A stretch of DNA of 64,000 bases, taken from contig NW_004457538.1 in NCBI RefSeq assembly GCF_000313135.1, positions 365,135 to 429,134 of the forward strand, given 5' to 3'. The notes under the pieces were generated by a model that was not told where the DNA came from, searched no databases, and was given only the letters and a program-made list of their open reading frames with translations. This document shows, piece after piece, positions 24,211-34,553 of the stretch (the first letter of the stretch is position 1; the number at the start of each line of letters is the position of its first letter). The DNA is from Acanthamoeba castellanii str. Neff. Its lineage: Eukaryota; Discosea; Longamoebia; Acanthamoebidae. Position numbers and translations under genes: made by a program.

Positions 24211-24816
24211 TTATTTTGGCTTTGGCGACAGCACTTGGCCATCCAAGTGCCCACCAACCACCAGAAAGTGGCCACCAGTGATGTGGTGCAGTGTGCGCAG
24301 CTCGTCATGCCCTTCAAAGCTCCAACGCCCATCCTTGAAGACTCGCTCGTCTGCCTGGGCGGCCACGACTTCGCCCAGGAAGAGGTCGTGTTGCTCGTGG
24401 TTGTGCGGCTCGGGCAGCAGACGGCACTCCAGCCAGGCCGCACAGCCCGCCAGCAGCGGCGCCTCCACCACCTCGCCCTCGAACGTCTCCAGACCATAGG
24501 CCTCGAACTTGTCCCGCCCCTCGCCGTCCAGGTCGCGGCCGGAAGTAGAGCCGACCGTGTAGGTGATGTCGGCCTGGCCCACGACCGGCACGTTCAGAAC
24601 GAAGTAGCCGGACGCCTCGAGCAGTATGCGGGTCCAGGTGGACTTGTCAAGGACCACCGCCACCTTGGGCGGGTCGAATTCGACCGGCATCGACCATGCG
24701 GCGGCCATGATGTTGCGCTTCCCCTCGTGGGCCGCACTGACCAACACCGTGGGCCCGTGGTTGAGCAGACGATAGGACTTGGTGAGAGGCACAGGACGAC
24801 GAGTAGAGGATGACAT
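24211..24816 (-). CDS. Flavin-reductase-like (FMN-binding split-barrel) protein
   Basis: Start chosen at the ATG of MSSSTRRPVPLTKSYRLLNH (24816); longer frames upstream lack a convincing ATG. About 201 residues, intronless, TAA at 24211-24213. HGPTVLVSAAHEGKRNIMAA, WSMPVEFDPPKVAVVLDKST and ASGYFVLNVPVV follow the flavin reductase-like domain pattern (N-I-M/T-A-W, P-P-x-V-x-V-x-L, F-x-V-N-V), as in DIM6/NTAB and MSMEG-type enzymes that bind FMN. A later HHITGGHFLVVGGHLDG motif gives the family's paired His/Gly region. Such small cytosolic proteins are common in bacteria and scattered in eukaryotes, so ancient transfer is possible. Substrate unknown. Confidence 0.8.
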   Translation of the reverse strand: MSSSTRRPVPLTKSYRLLNHGPTVLVSAAHEGKRNIMAAAWSMPVEFDPPKVAVVLDKSTWTRILLEASGYFVLNVPVVGQADITYTVGSTSGRDLDGEGRDKFEAYGLETFEGEVVEAPLLAGCAAWLECRLLPEPHNHEQHDLFLGEVVAAQADERVFKDGRWSFEGHDELRTLHHITGGHFLVVGGHLDGQVLSPKPK

Positions 24817-25024
24817 CAAAGGAAGCGCCCAGGCTGTTCTGTTTGTTGACGCGCGCAACAGAACAGTTCTGCCCCTTCTGTCTGTCCAGCTCATGAAAAC
24901 CGCCGATACGACGCCCACACAACGCCGATACAACGGAGCGAAATCCCCCTATTTGCCTGGTAAAGCCAAGTGGTAATGCCAACACATTGGAGCACAACAT
25001 GTTGGATGTCAAAATATGGTCAGG

Positions 25025-26080
25025 CTAGTTTATGAGTGTGTACTGGTGGGTCTTGGGCACGAGGAGGGCAAGGGCGCATCCTATCAGACCCCACACCGAC
25101 GCCATCACCGCAAACACCCAGCCGATGCCTGGCGCGTGGTGGCAGCACAATCACCAGGTGTGCGTGTGAGAAGCGCAAAGAGTGGAGTCAGGGCAGAGCA
25201 AAGGGCAGGGAGCACGTACTGGGTGCCCAGTAAAGGTTGGAGTCGCTGCCGATGTCCTTGGAGCCCACGAACGAGCCGCACCAATACTCTCCTGCACACA
25301 AACAAAGCGTCAGGATCGTAAGAATTAGAATGAATCCATCACACACACAACACACACACACACACGACAATTGCAACACGACCACACACACGAGAGATAA
25401 TTTACCCTTGCACTTGAGGAAATCGATGTCGTCCAGGGCGGTGGGAAAGGCGAAGAGTGCGCCCCAGGAGGCGACGGCGGTGAGGAAGGAGAGGAGGGAG
25501 GCGAGGAAGATGGACCACTTGGGGCAGTTGCCGCACGACTCCTCGAGGCTACGACGCGCGCTGCGTCGCATGAGGCAGCAGAAGATGAAGCACGAGACCA
25601 GGATGGACAGGACGAGCGATACGCCAGCCAGCGCCATGCAGGCAAAGTAGACGGTCTGTGGTCGGTTGGAGCTCTTGCCCGAAATCTCTTTGAGGTCGTT
25701 CCAGGAGTACTCCTCTGTCGAGTCCGAGCCATCCTCTGCAGATGCATTAAATAAATGTTAATTAATCAATCATGAAAGAAATGCTGGTGGCCACCAAGGC
25801 CGCCGAGAAAACGAAGTGGACAGCTAATGATGAAAAAAAGATGAAAATCTTCGGATACAGAGTACTTACTGGGATTGATGTAGATGACGAAGCCGGTCCA
25901 ATAGAAGGAGGAAATGAGGTCACCCTCGCTCGTCGTGTTGCTGCCAGGAAGGCTGTAAGTGCCGCGCTCAGCAATTCCATACCAGGGGAGCGCCAGGGCC
26001 ACGATGAAGAAGATTACGGCCAAGAGGGTCGCCATGAACGCCCAACATTGTCGCGTGCACCAGTGAGGACAGCCAGACAT
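25025..26080 (-). CDS. Four-transmembrane protein, claudin/SUR7-like topology
   Basis: ATG at 26080, TAG at 25025-25027, four or five exons. TM1 CWAFMATLLAVIFFIVALAL follows a Cys-rich start (MSGCPHWCTRQC). A long first extracellular loop has an N-glycosylation sequon (NTT) and an acidic stretch (EDGSDSTEEYSW). TM2 FACMALAGVSLVLSILVSCF, TM3 IFLASLLSFLTAVASWGALF, a second loop with EYWCGSFVGSKDIG, then TM4 GWVFAVMASVWGLIGCALAL and a short tail KTHQYTLIN. Topology and long first loop resemble claudin, SUR7 or amastin-like families, but no diagnostic motif was found, so the name describes shape only. It is divergent from the peptidase gene across 188 bp. Confidence 0.7.
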
Positions 26081-26268
26081 CCTCTTCTCTCTTTTCTCTT
26101 TACCAAAAAATCGCCTTCAAGATGAAGCCTCTACACAAAGATTTACAACGACCTTTCCCGCCGACACCAGCACCTTTCGTGCTCCTCTTCAGTTTGTGTC
26201 GACTCTCTTTTTCGCCGTGTGATTTTTTAATATTACATTTTTTTATCTCATCCTTGTGCAAGCTGAAG

Positions 26269-29200
26269 ATGGAGTCCCGGTTGAGCTTGGCCTTGACAGT
26301 GGCCTTCTTGTGCCTCCTGGTGGCCTGCATGGTGGCAGGTGGCGACGCCAAGCTTTCCCTGCTCGGTCGTGTCGCGCTGGAGCCTGCGGTTGGCTCGCAG
26401 TCGCTGCGAACTCCGCCGGCCGGCTGGGTCTCGGTCTCGCACCAGCAGCCCAGCCGCGCGGCAGTGGTGCCCCTCACCTTTGCCCTCACGCGCCGCGACT
26501 CCGGCCTCATCCAGGTCCCGACCTTGCCTCCGTAAATTTAGATATTTTAAAGATTCTATTTATTTTGTTATGCTGACGTGTCACATGTGCAGGCCAAGCT
26601 CCAGGAGGTTTCCACCCCGTCGAGCCCGCACTATGGTATGCGCCGTGTGTGCGGCATGCGCGTTGCACTGCAACATGAACATAAAATGGTTGAGCTCACA
26701 CATGATTGGACAGGTCGTTATCTGAGCGCGAGCGAATTGGCTGATCTGGTGGCGCCCCCGGCCGAGTGGGTCGCGGCGGTGGTCGATTGGCTGGCGTCGC
26801 ACGGCGTGCGTTCCTACGAGCTGTCCCGCAACCGGGACTACATCACCGCCCACGTCGACGCCGACCAGGCCGAGGCCCTCCTCGCCTGCTCCTTCGGCCG
26901 CTTCCGCCACACGTGCGTCTCCGCGCAACACACATCGCACGACGCACGACACAACACGCACGACACAACACGACACGCACGCGACGCGCGGCTGAATGTG
27001 ACGAGCGTGATATAGGGAGACGGGCCAGGAGGTGATGCGCTGCCTGGCTGAGTACTCGGTTCCGGCCCACGTCGCGCCCTTCCTCGACTTGGTCGCCGGC
27101 GTCATCCGTTTCCCTAGTACCCGACCACTCTTTTGCGTCGTGGCGTGCGTGCGTGTGCGTGTCGTGTGTCGTGTGTCGTGCGTGTGGCCAACAACGAGTG
27201 TTGCGCGTGTCGTGTGGGCAGACTATGGCAAGGGTCAGTTGAAGGCCAGCGTGGACGCCTTCGGGGCCGACGCGCCGAGCAAGGTGCCCATCACGCCGGA
27301 CATGATCCGCAAGCTCTACAGCATCACCAATGTCCCCAAGGTCGCCAACAACCTCCAGGTACCACTCCCCCTTTTATTTTATTATTACAATTATTACAAT
27401 TGCTATTATTATTGGCCATTTGTTTGTCACTTGTTTTCTTTTTGTTATTTTGACGTTTTTTAAAAATTATTTAATTTTTTATGTGACTGACGAGTGCGGT
27501 GATGGAACTTATATGCGGCAGGCGGTGGTGTCGTTCCTGGGCCAGTACTATTCGGCGCAGGACCTGCAGCAGTTCCAGAAGCTGTACGGGACGCCCGTGC
27601 TGCCCATCGAGCACACCTTCGGCCCCAACGACCCGACCGCGCCCGGCGTGGAGGCCAGCCTCGACGTCCAGTACCTCACCGGTGTCACCGGCGCCGGCCG
27701 CGGCAGCTTCGGTGCGCCACCATCGCACACAACACGCACGACACACAACACGCACTACCCTCACGCATGTGGCCTAATCGTTGCGCGTGTCGCGTCGTGT
27801 GTCGTGTGTGTCGTGTTGTAGGGGAGAACATCCCGACGTGGGTCTATTCGACGCCCGGCAGCAGGCCCGGCGGAAACGAGCCCTTCCTCGACTGGCTCCT
27901 CTTCCTCCACAATCAAACCACCCGTATGCTCCCCTCCCCTCTCCCTATTACGGTGCGGCCACGTGTGCTCATCCATTACCGTCGTGTCGTGTCGTGCGCC
28001 GTGTGTCGCGTGCGCAGTTCCCCACGTGTTCTCGATCTCGTACCAGGATCTGGAGTACACCGTCTCTGAGTCCTACATGCGCAGGTACTCCACCCAACCC
28101 ATATTTTATCTCTCTTTATAAATGCACATATCTAGTTACACATTCTTTCTTATATATTTGTATATATAAAATAACGAATATGTGCGTATTTTACTTAAAT
28201 TGTCACGGGCAGGATCGACGAGGAGTTCGCGATGTTTGGTCTGCGCGGGCGCACCTTCGTGACCGGCAGCGGCGACTGGGGCGTCGGCTGCAAGCCCGAC
28301 TTCCACAAATGCACCGTGTTCGTCGCCGACTTCCCCTCCTCCAGGTACGCACCACTCGCCCAGCCCCCCCCCAAACCAATTCAACTAACCCGCCGGGGCG
28401 GGGTCGGTCGGGCTAGCCCGCACATCGTGTCGACGGGCGCCACGTTCTACAACGACTCGACCGGCCGCGAGAACGGCATCGCCTTCAGCAGCGGCGGCTT
28501 CTCCTGGTACGCACGTGTGTGCGTGTGCGTGTGCGTGTGCGTGCGTGTGTGTGCGTGTGCGTGCGTGTGGTGTGTGTGTATGTGTGTGTGTGTGCGCGTG
28601 TGCAGTCGCTCACGTCACGCGTGCAGGTCCTTCGAGCGTCCGTCGTATCAGAATGCGGCGGTGGAGGCCTTCCTCCAGCGCACCCGCACGCCGGACGTCC
28701 TCTTCAACCGTAGAGGCCGCGCCTTCCCCGACATCTCCGCCATCGGCTCCAACTTCCAGGTTCACCACTCACACCAATGCGCTTTCTGCAGCGTGTGCGG
28801 TACTCAAAATTGTGTCGTGTCGTGTGTGTCGTGTGTCGTCGTGTGTGCCTTGTAGGTTGTGTACAACGGCACCGTCATCCCCGTCGCCGGCACCTCCGCC
28901 TCCACGCCCACGTGCGTTGACCCTCAAATCATTACTTATTATTACTTATTCTGTCTTGCTTATTATTTATTGTTTATTTTTACTTATTATTTATTGTTTT
29001 AATGATGGTCGTTGCAGGTTCGCGGCGGTGCTGTCGCTGATCAACAGCCTGCGGTTGGCGGCGGGCCGCCCCACCCTCGGCTTCGTCAACCCGTTCCTCT
29101 ACCAGGCCGCCTCCGCCTTCACCGGTCCGACGCGTGCTCCCGACTCCCTCTGCCTGCACTCCTCCTGCTCTCTCATCTCTGGCCTTTGGTGACCATTGTT

Positions 29201-29554
29201 GCGGTGCCTCGTGCGCGTGTGTCGTGTCACGTGTGTCGTGTCGTGTGTTGTGTCGTGTGTCGTGTCGCGTGTCGTACGTCGGTCAACAGACATTGAGGAG
29301 TGCCAGAAGCAGGACCCCGGGTGCTGCAGCACGTCCTTCGCGTGCGAGAAGGGCTGGGACCCCTACACCGGTACGTCAGCCCCCCTCCAATCCTCCTTCA
29401 CTTTGCTTTGATTCTGATCATGCCGTGCCCGTCGTCGTCATCGTCGTCGTCGTCGCCAGGCCTGGGTACGCCCAACTTCGAGAAGCTCGCGGCGTTGGCC
29501 ATGGACGCCAGCCTCTTCAACTTCCCGCCGGCCGGTCTCCCCCTCCACGCCTAA
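26269..29554 (+). CDS. Sedolisin-family serine peptidase (TPP1-like)
   Basis: ATG at 26269; TAA at 29552-29554; about thirteen exons. A signal peptide (LALTVAFLCLLVACMVAGG) precedes a pro-domain (PLTFALTRRDSGLIQAKL, PHYGRYLSASELADLVAP), as in the pro-kumamolisin fold. The catalytic domain keeps all sedolisin residues: E and D in GVEASLDVQYL, the oxyanion Asp in GSGDWGVGC and the nucleophile Ser in VAGTSASTP. The GDWG step differs from the usual GDSG. LGTPNFEKLAALA near the end is the calcium-site region. Order and length match human TPP1 (CLN2), a lysosomal tripeptidyl peptidase; delivery to lysosomes or secretion is inferred. Introns contain GT/GTGTCG microsatellites. Confidence 0.92.
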
Positions 29555-29701
29555 AACATGCAACTCTTCTCTTTTGTCCACATCTTTTGTGTTTCTTTTG
29601 TAAAACATTTTTTGTAGTTACAAGGTGCCCTCTGGTCTTTCTCTTTCGTGTGTGCTGTGCTGTGTGCTGCGTGCTGCGTGTTGTGGCCGGTGTGGTAGGG
29701 T
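29555..29701. other. Convergent intergenic spacer
   Basis: 147 bp holding the 3' ends of two converging genes; T-rich on the plus strand near 29575-29620. No hairpin terminator is expected or seen. Confidence 0.4.
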
Positions 29702-31487
29702 TCAGGTGCTGTCACCCTCCTGCTCAGCAGACCGCGCGCCGCAGGACGCCGGAGCAGACGACGCGATCGCGCGTCGATCGAGCAGCATCCCGTGATCCCT
29801 ACGCGTGTCGTGTCGTGTTGCGTGTCGTGTTGCGCAAATCAGGAGAACGTCCAGGCTGGGAAGAGAGGTGGGAACGAGAGAGTACCCGCGGAACCCCTTG
29901 TTGCGATTGAGGGCGGTCTTCCACGCCCGGTTGGACTCGCTGATGCCGGACCCGCCGCCGCCGCCGGCGCCTTCGAAGGCCTCCTTCTTCTCCCGCGTGT
30001 TCCCTGCCAGCGAACCCGCCCGGGGCGAGAGAAGCGCGTCCCTCTGCCGCGCACGACACCCACCACGGCACACGCCGCACACCAACACGCAGGTGAGCGC
30101 ACAGCCGCCACGGCTCGGCCAGAGAGAGTGAGAGAGTATGTACGCTGCCCACCGCGGTGGTGGTCGCCTTTTGTCGCTGCTCCTCGCGCCACTTGCGCAG
30201 CAGGTCCAGGCTCTCCTGGCTCTCCTTTCTGTAATCCCCCTCCCCCGCGGAGAAATGAGCAAACGCTGCGCGTGTCGTGTCGTGTCGCGCGTGTGCGTGT
30301 GGGTGTGGAAGGGAAGCGTACTCTTCGACCTGCTTCTGCTTCTTGCAGGGCAGGCAGCTGAGTTCGAGCTTGAAGCGGGACATGACGGTCTTCTTGTCGG
30401 CCACCACGCTGCAGGTCCCGCAAAAGACCTGCCCGCAGGAGCGGCACCGATGGCGCCGGCGCAGGATCGTGAAGGCCGCCCCGCACAGGTGGCAGCTCGG
30501 AATCTCCTCGCCGCCCTCCCACTCGAACTCTGTTCGGTGCCCATCGACCACCGTCAGTGTCGACACACGCACGCACGCACACACACACACACACACACGC
30601 ACACACACGCACACACACGCACACGCACACGGATGCGTGTGTGCAGGAATTCGATGAATTTGAGGGTGTACCGCGCTTGGGGAGGGTGGGGTTGTCCTTG
30701 GAGAACGACACCAAGTCGCAGTCCTTCCGCAGCCCAAACAACTGCTCCGTGCGCGCCTGTAGGTTGGTTTGACCCGAAAAGTGAGTCATCCAAAAAGACA
30801 CAACACGACACACGACACACGACACGCACAGGTGCGTTCGTACATCGAGAGAAGGAAAGCTGAGGAAGAGGCCCGTTTTGAAGGCCAGCTCGCCGCCGTG
30901 GCCGTCCTCCTGCATAGTTGCAATTTCGAGATCTCAGTCCCAGGCTCTCACACAAAGTGATGAGAGGCATTTGGTGGCGATTTTAAGGTGGCGGTAAGGG
31001 GGAGTACGGGGAGGGCGATCCAGAGGGAGCACGGGCTGCTCTGGCGGCTGCTGCGGTACATCTTCAGGGTCTGCCGCACGCTGTCCGACGTCTTCCACAG
31101 ACACTTGCGGCTCGTCACGCTCTTCACCGCACTACGCACACCACTGGTCGCTCAGCTTTGCCACACGACACACGACACACGACACACGCAACATGCTGTT
31201 GAGCGGCAGAGGCGAGGGTGGCTGTACCTGACGTGCACGCAGCGAAAGGTGTTGGTGGCGGGCGGCATGCCGTCCGGGCTGGTGGTCACCACATTACCCA
31301 GGGCCACGTATTGCGGCGTTGGCGGCACCGCCTGTCACGAAACACACATCAGACACATCACACAGTGAGCACTCAAAGAAGTCGCCATAGCTCGGAGGCC
31401 CAACAGCACCTTCCAAAGGGCCAGAAAGCCAAACTTGGAGCCCAGGCCCGAGTTGTCCTGCGCACCCCAAAATGCAGAATTGGCCAC

Positions 31488-31542
<55 letters not shown>

Positions 31543-34152
31543 TGAGTCCTTGGCCGCGGCTTTGGGCATACGACGCACGACACACGGCCGCATGCAACAC
31601 GCATGACACAGGACGCACGCACCCAAACTTTTACGAAGCTTTTGGGAGCGACGAGGAGCGGGGTGTTGGAGGGCACGGAGGCGAGGCTCAACGATGATAA
31701 GGAAGAAGATGGAGTGGGAGATGAGGAAGAGGACGCCAGCGATAACGATGGCGACAACGACAACGGCGACGATGACGACGGCGAGGTCGACTCGCGCGGG
31801 CTTACCGCCGCGGTCACCGTCGCCGTGCCCTGGTTGCTGCGCGCCAGCCAGCCCGGTGGCGGTGGTGACGTCAGCAAATAAAATAAAATAAATTGTGGTA
31901 GTCGCGCGAGTGGTACGAACCCGCTGACCTTCAGCATGAGGCTCAGGCGCGGGACCTTGCTCTCCCGCCCATTCTCTGGCTCCGCCCCAGCCGTCGACCT
32001 GCCACACACAACACACGCGACCAAACACGCACGACACACAGCGCGACACGACGCGCACAGAACGAGTTGAGGCATTAGGGCCGCGCGCCGCCGATTGGGT
32101 TTGCAATCCCGCTTCTCAGGGCACCAGCCGGGCTGGGTGGTACTTACCGAGTGGTGGTGGGGTCGCTGGTCGGCCTGAGCGCGGACGCGGGCGGCGGCGC
32201 CTTCTCCTCAAAGAACTGCTTGAGCACGTTGATGTTGCTCCGCCGTCGCTGGAGCGAGTTGTCCTCCAGCATCACGCCGGGCACGCCCAGGAGCCCCGAG
32301 GGCCTCGTGTCGTACGTTGTGGCCGCGGTGGTCAGTGGTGTCGACACCACCAAAGTCGTTTGTTTCGTGCTCGATTCGTGCGAGGCCGTGGTGGTGATGG
32401 TGGTGGTGGCCACGCTCGTAGCGGCGGCGACGCTGTCGGCACTAGTGCTAGCGGTGTCCGGCACCTCCGTCTCCTCCGGCGGGAAGAAGAATTCGAGCGA
32501 CGTGATGATGGTCTCCACGACAGCGTTCGCCGTGTTTACGTCCCTGAGCGCGGGTGCAGCACAAGCTCAGAGTGAGCGCTGTGATGGTTCTCTTGTCACC
32601 GCACGCACGCACGCAACACAACACAACACACAACACACAGCTATATGTACCGAAGTACAAATTCGGGCTGGGTGTGGTCCTGCTGTGAAGGGTGAGGGTA
32701 GAGCACGTTGGGGCCTAAAGAATCACACCGGACCAGGTCATTCCCGCGTGTGTGTGCGGTGGTGTGTGCGTCGTGTCTTTGTATGTGTCGTGTACGTGTC
32801 TTGTGCGTCGTGTGTCGGTTGTGTCCGGCTACGAACCGATCATGGAGGCGAGGTTGGAGGCGGGCATGAGATTGCTGTGCGAGTGCTGGGCCACTCGGCT
32901 CAGCAGCCCGAATATTCGGTGCATCACCTTGAGGTTGACCTCCGGCAGCTCCTGCATCACCGCCATAATCTTCTCCCGACTCTCCTCCGGCGTCTGTGAT
33001 GCTGTTGTCGCGTGTGTTGCGTCGCGTCGTGTGTCGTGTGTCGTGTGTCGTGTGTCGTGTGTCGTGTGTCGTGTGTCGTGTGTCGTGTGTCGTGTGTCGT
33101 GTGTCGTGTGTCGTGTGTCGTGTGTCGTGTGTCGTGTGTCGTGTGTCGTGTGTCGTGTGTCGTGTGTCGTGTGTCGTGTGTCTCGTGTCAGAAACAAATG
33201 AGTCCGAGACGAGGGGCCTGGCCCCTTGGGGGGTAGGGTCGCACTTGATATGGCCTCGGCCATCGAGTTCCACACCGAGAAGGGAAACAACGGTTCGGGC
33301 AGTCGTCTGCACATTGAATTGGCCCAAGAGTTAACGAAGACGCACGCGTGTTGTGCGTGCATATGCGCATATGCGTGCGTGCGTGGTAGCGCCTATTTGC
33401 CTGAGGAATCGTTTGATGATGTTTGCGGCTGCGTGCGGGTTGGCAATGGCGTCGAGGTCGATCGGTTGGCCGGCGTCAATGTCCCGCGTGAGGTTGTTCA
33501 TGAGGCTGGTCACGTCGATGCGGAACAGGCCCACGGCCTGCAGGCCGTGCCGCTCGATGTAGGAGATGGCGTCGCTGATCACCGCCGGCACGGGCCGGCC
33601 CTCGCGGTGGGCCAGCTCCTGCAGCTCGGTGCCGAAGAGCGCCTTCTCACCGCCGCCCTCCTGTGTGGTGGTCGTCGTGGCCGCGTCCTCGCGAACGACG
33701 GGCAGCCAGCCGAGGCACACATCGTTGTCGCTCGGTCGGCCCTCAACCTCCTCCGCCCAATCGCCCAACGAAAACCACCCTGCAGCGCACACGCACCACC
33801 GCACACGCACACGCACACGCACACGCGCGCACAAGGCATGGACGTGAACAAAGCCGCCAACACACAAGACAGAAGAGAGAGAGAGAGAGAGAGGTGAGCA
33901 CTTGCCTGGTGGCGGGAGCGGGCGCCAGAGGACGAGGCCGCGGACCTCCCACACCTTCTGTGCCTCCATGCATTGTGCCACCTCCACACGGCCCTTCCCT
34001 GTCGCGTGCGTGAGTTCGTGAGCCCCAAAAATGATTTCACCTAACGACGGAGGTAAAGCGGGCCGGAGAGAGCAGATGGATTTAAATGGAGGATGGGGCA
34101 TCAGAAGCAGAAGGGGAGTACCTTTGTGGGTGCTGGAAGATCGTTGTCGCAT
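29702..34152 (-). CDS. RhoGAP - Vps62-like - FYVE zinc-finger protein
   Basis: ATG at 34152 (MRQRSSSTHK). Exon 2 starts GEIIFGAHELTHATGKG and reaches LVLWRPLPPP|GWFSLGD, a Vps62-type motif. Then a RhoGAP domain: LHALQAVGLFRI-type arginine-finger region (HGLQAVGLFRIDV), IIKRFLR|RLPEPLFPF, EESREKIMAVMQELPEVNLK and SMIG|PNVLYPHP. A Ser/Thr-rich linker follows, then a second Vps62-type segment (SKFGFLALWK|AVPPTPQYVALGNVV) and a FYVE finger (CHLCGAAFTILRRRHRCRSC, FCGTCSV). RHHCRxCG-like basic residues suggest PI3P binding, so an endosomal Rho regulator is inferred. Two introns need GC donors. The arginine finger appears as GLFRI. The 3' end is uncertain: TGA near 29702 in one frame, while the phase of the last donor allows a longer end. 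Confidence 0.77.
31489..31540. repeat. (AC)26 microsatellite
   Basis: Perfect AC dinucleotide run in an intron of the RhoGAP-FYVE gene; expected to be length-polymorphic. Confidence 0.95.
33027..33181. repeat. (TCGTGTG)22 heptamer array in RhoGAP intron
   Basis: About 22 near-perfect heptamers between the RhoGAP exons ending MAEAIS and starting TSQTPEESREK. In transcript sense it reads (CACACGA)n. It fills most of the intron. Confidence 0.95.
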
Positions 34153-34553
34153 TGGGAGGCGAGGTATGTGATGATTGGCAAAAATGCAAGTAGCGGATTG
34201 AATTTGTGATCACAATGATGTTGATTTCACTTCACTTGCGTGGTACGGTTACAACACGTTGTTGCTTCTTTACCGTTACCGTTACTCGAAGGGCGCGACT
34301 GCCAGAACTCGAAAGGTATCCACCCTATTTAGGGCTGCACGTAGAAACGAAGAGGTGTTCTTCTGCTGAGAAAAAAAAATCAGAAGCATGCCAAGCATTC
34401 CTTTGATATCATTTTCTTTTAAATTTTCTTTTTCAAATCCAAAGCCCAGGAAACGGTGGCTTGGTTGGCCTCGTGTTGCTCACGAACTCGATCGGCCGAG
34501 GATTCCTCGAGATTAGACGAGAGTGAGAGCTTGTTTTCATCTTGATAGAGAGG
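34153..34553. promoter_or_regulatory. Divergent promoter region RhoGAP-FYVE / CS-SH3-glutaminase-like
   Basis: 401 bp between divergent ATGs. AT-rich around 34165-34250 and 34365-34440 with an A run at 34371-34379 and T runs. No canonical TATA box. Confidence 0.45.

Noticed and set aside
33027..33181. CRISPR-like regular array
   Set aside because: Units are contiguous 7-mers with no spacers, inside a eukaryotic intron.
32996..33362. Frames rich in VSCVVCR or THDTRHT on both strands
   Set aside because: Shadows of the TCGTGTG heptamer array in a RhoGAP intron.
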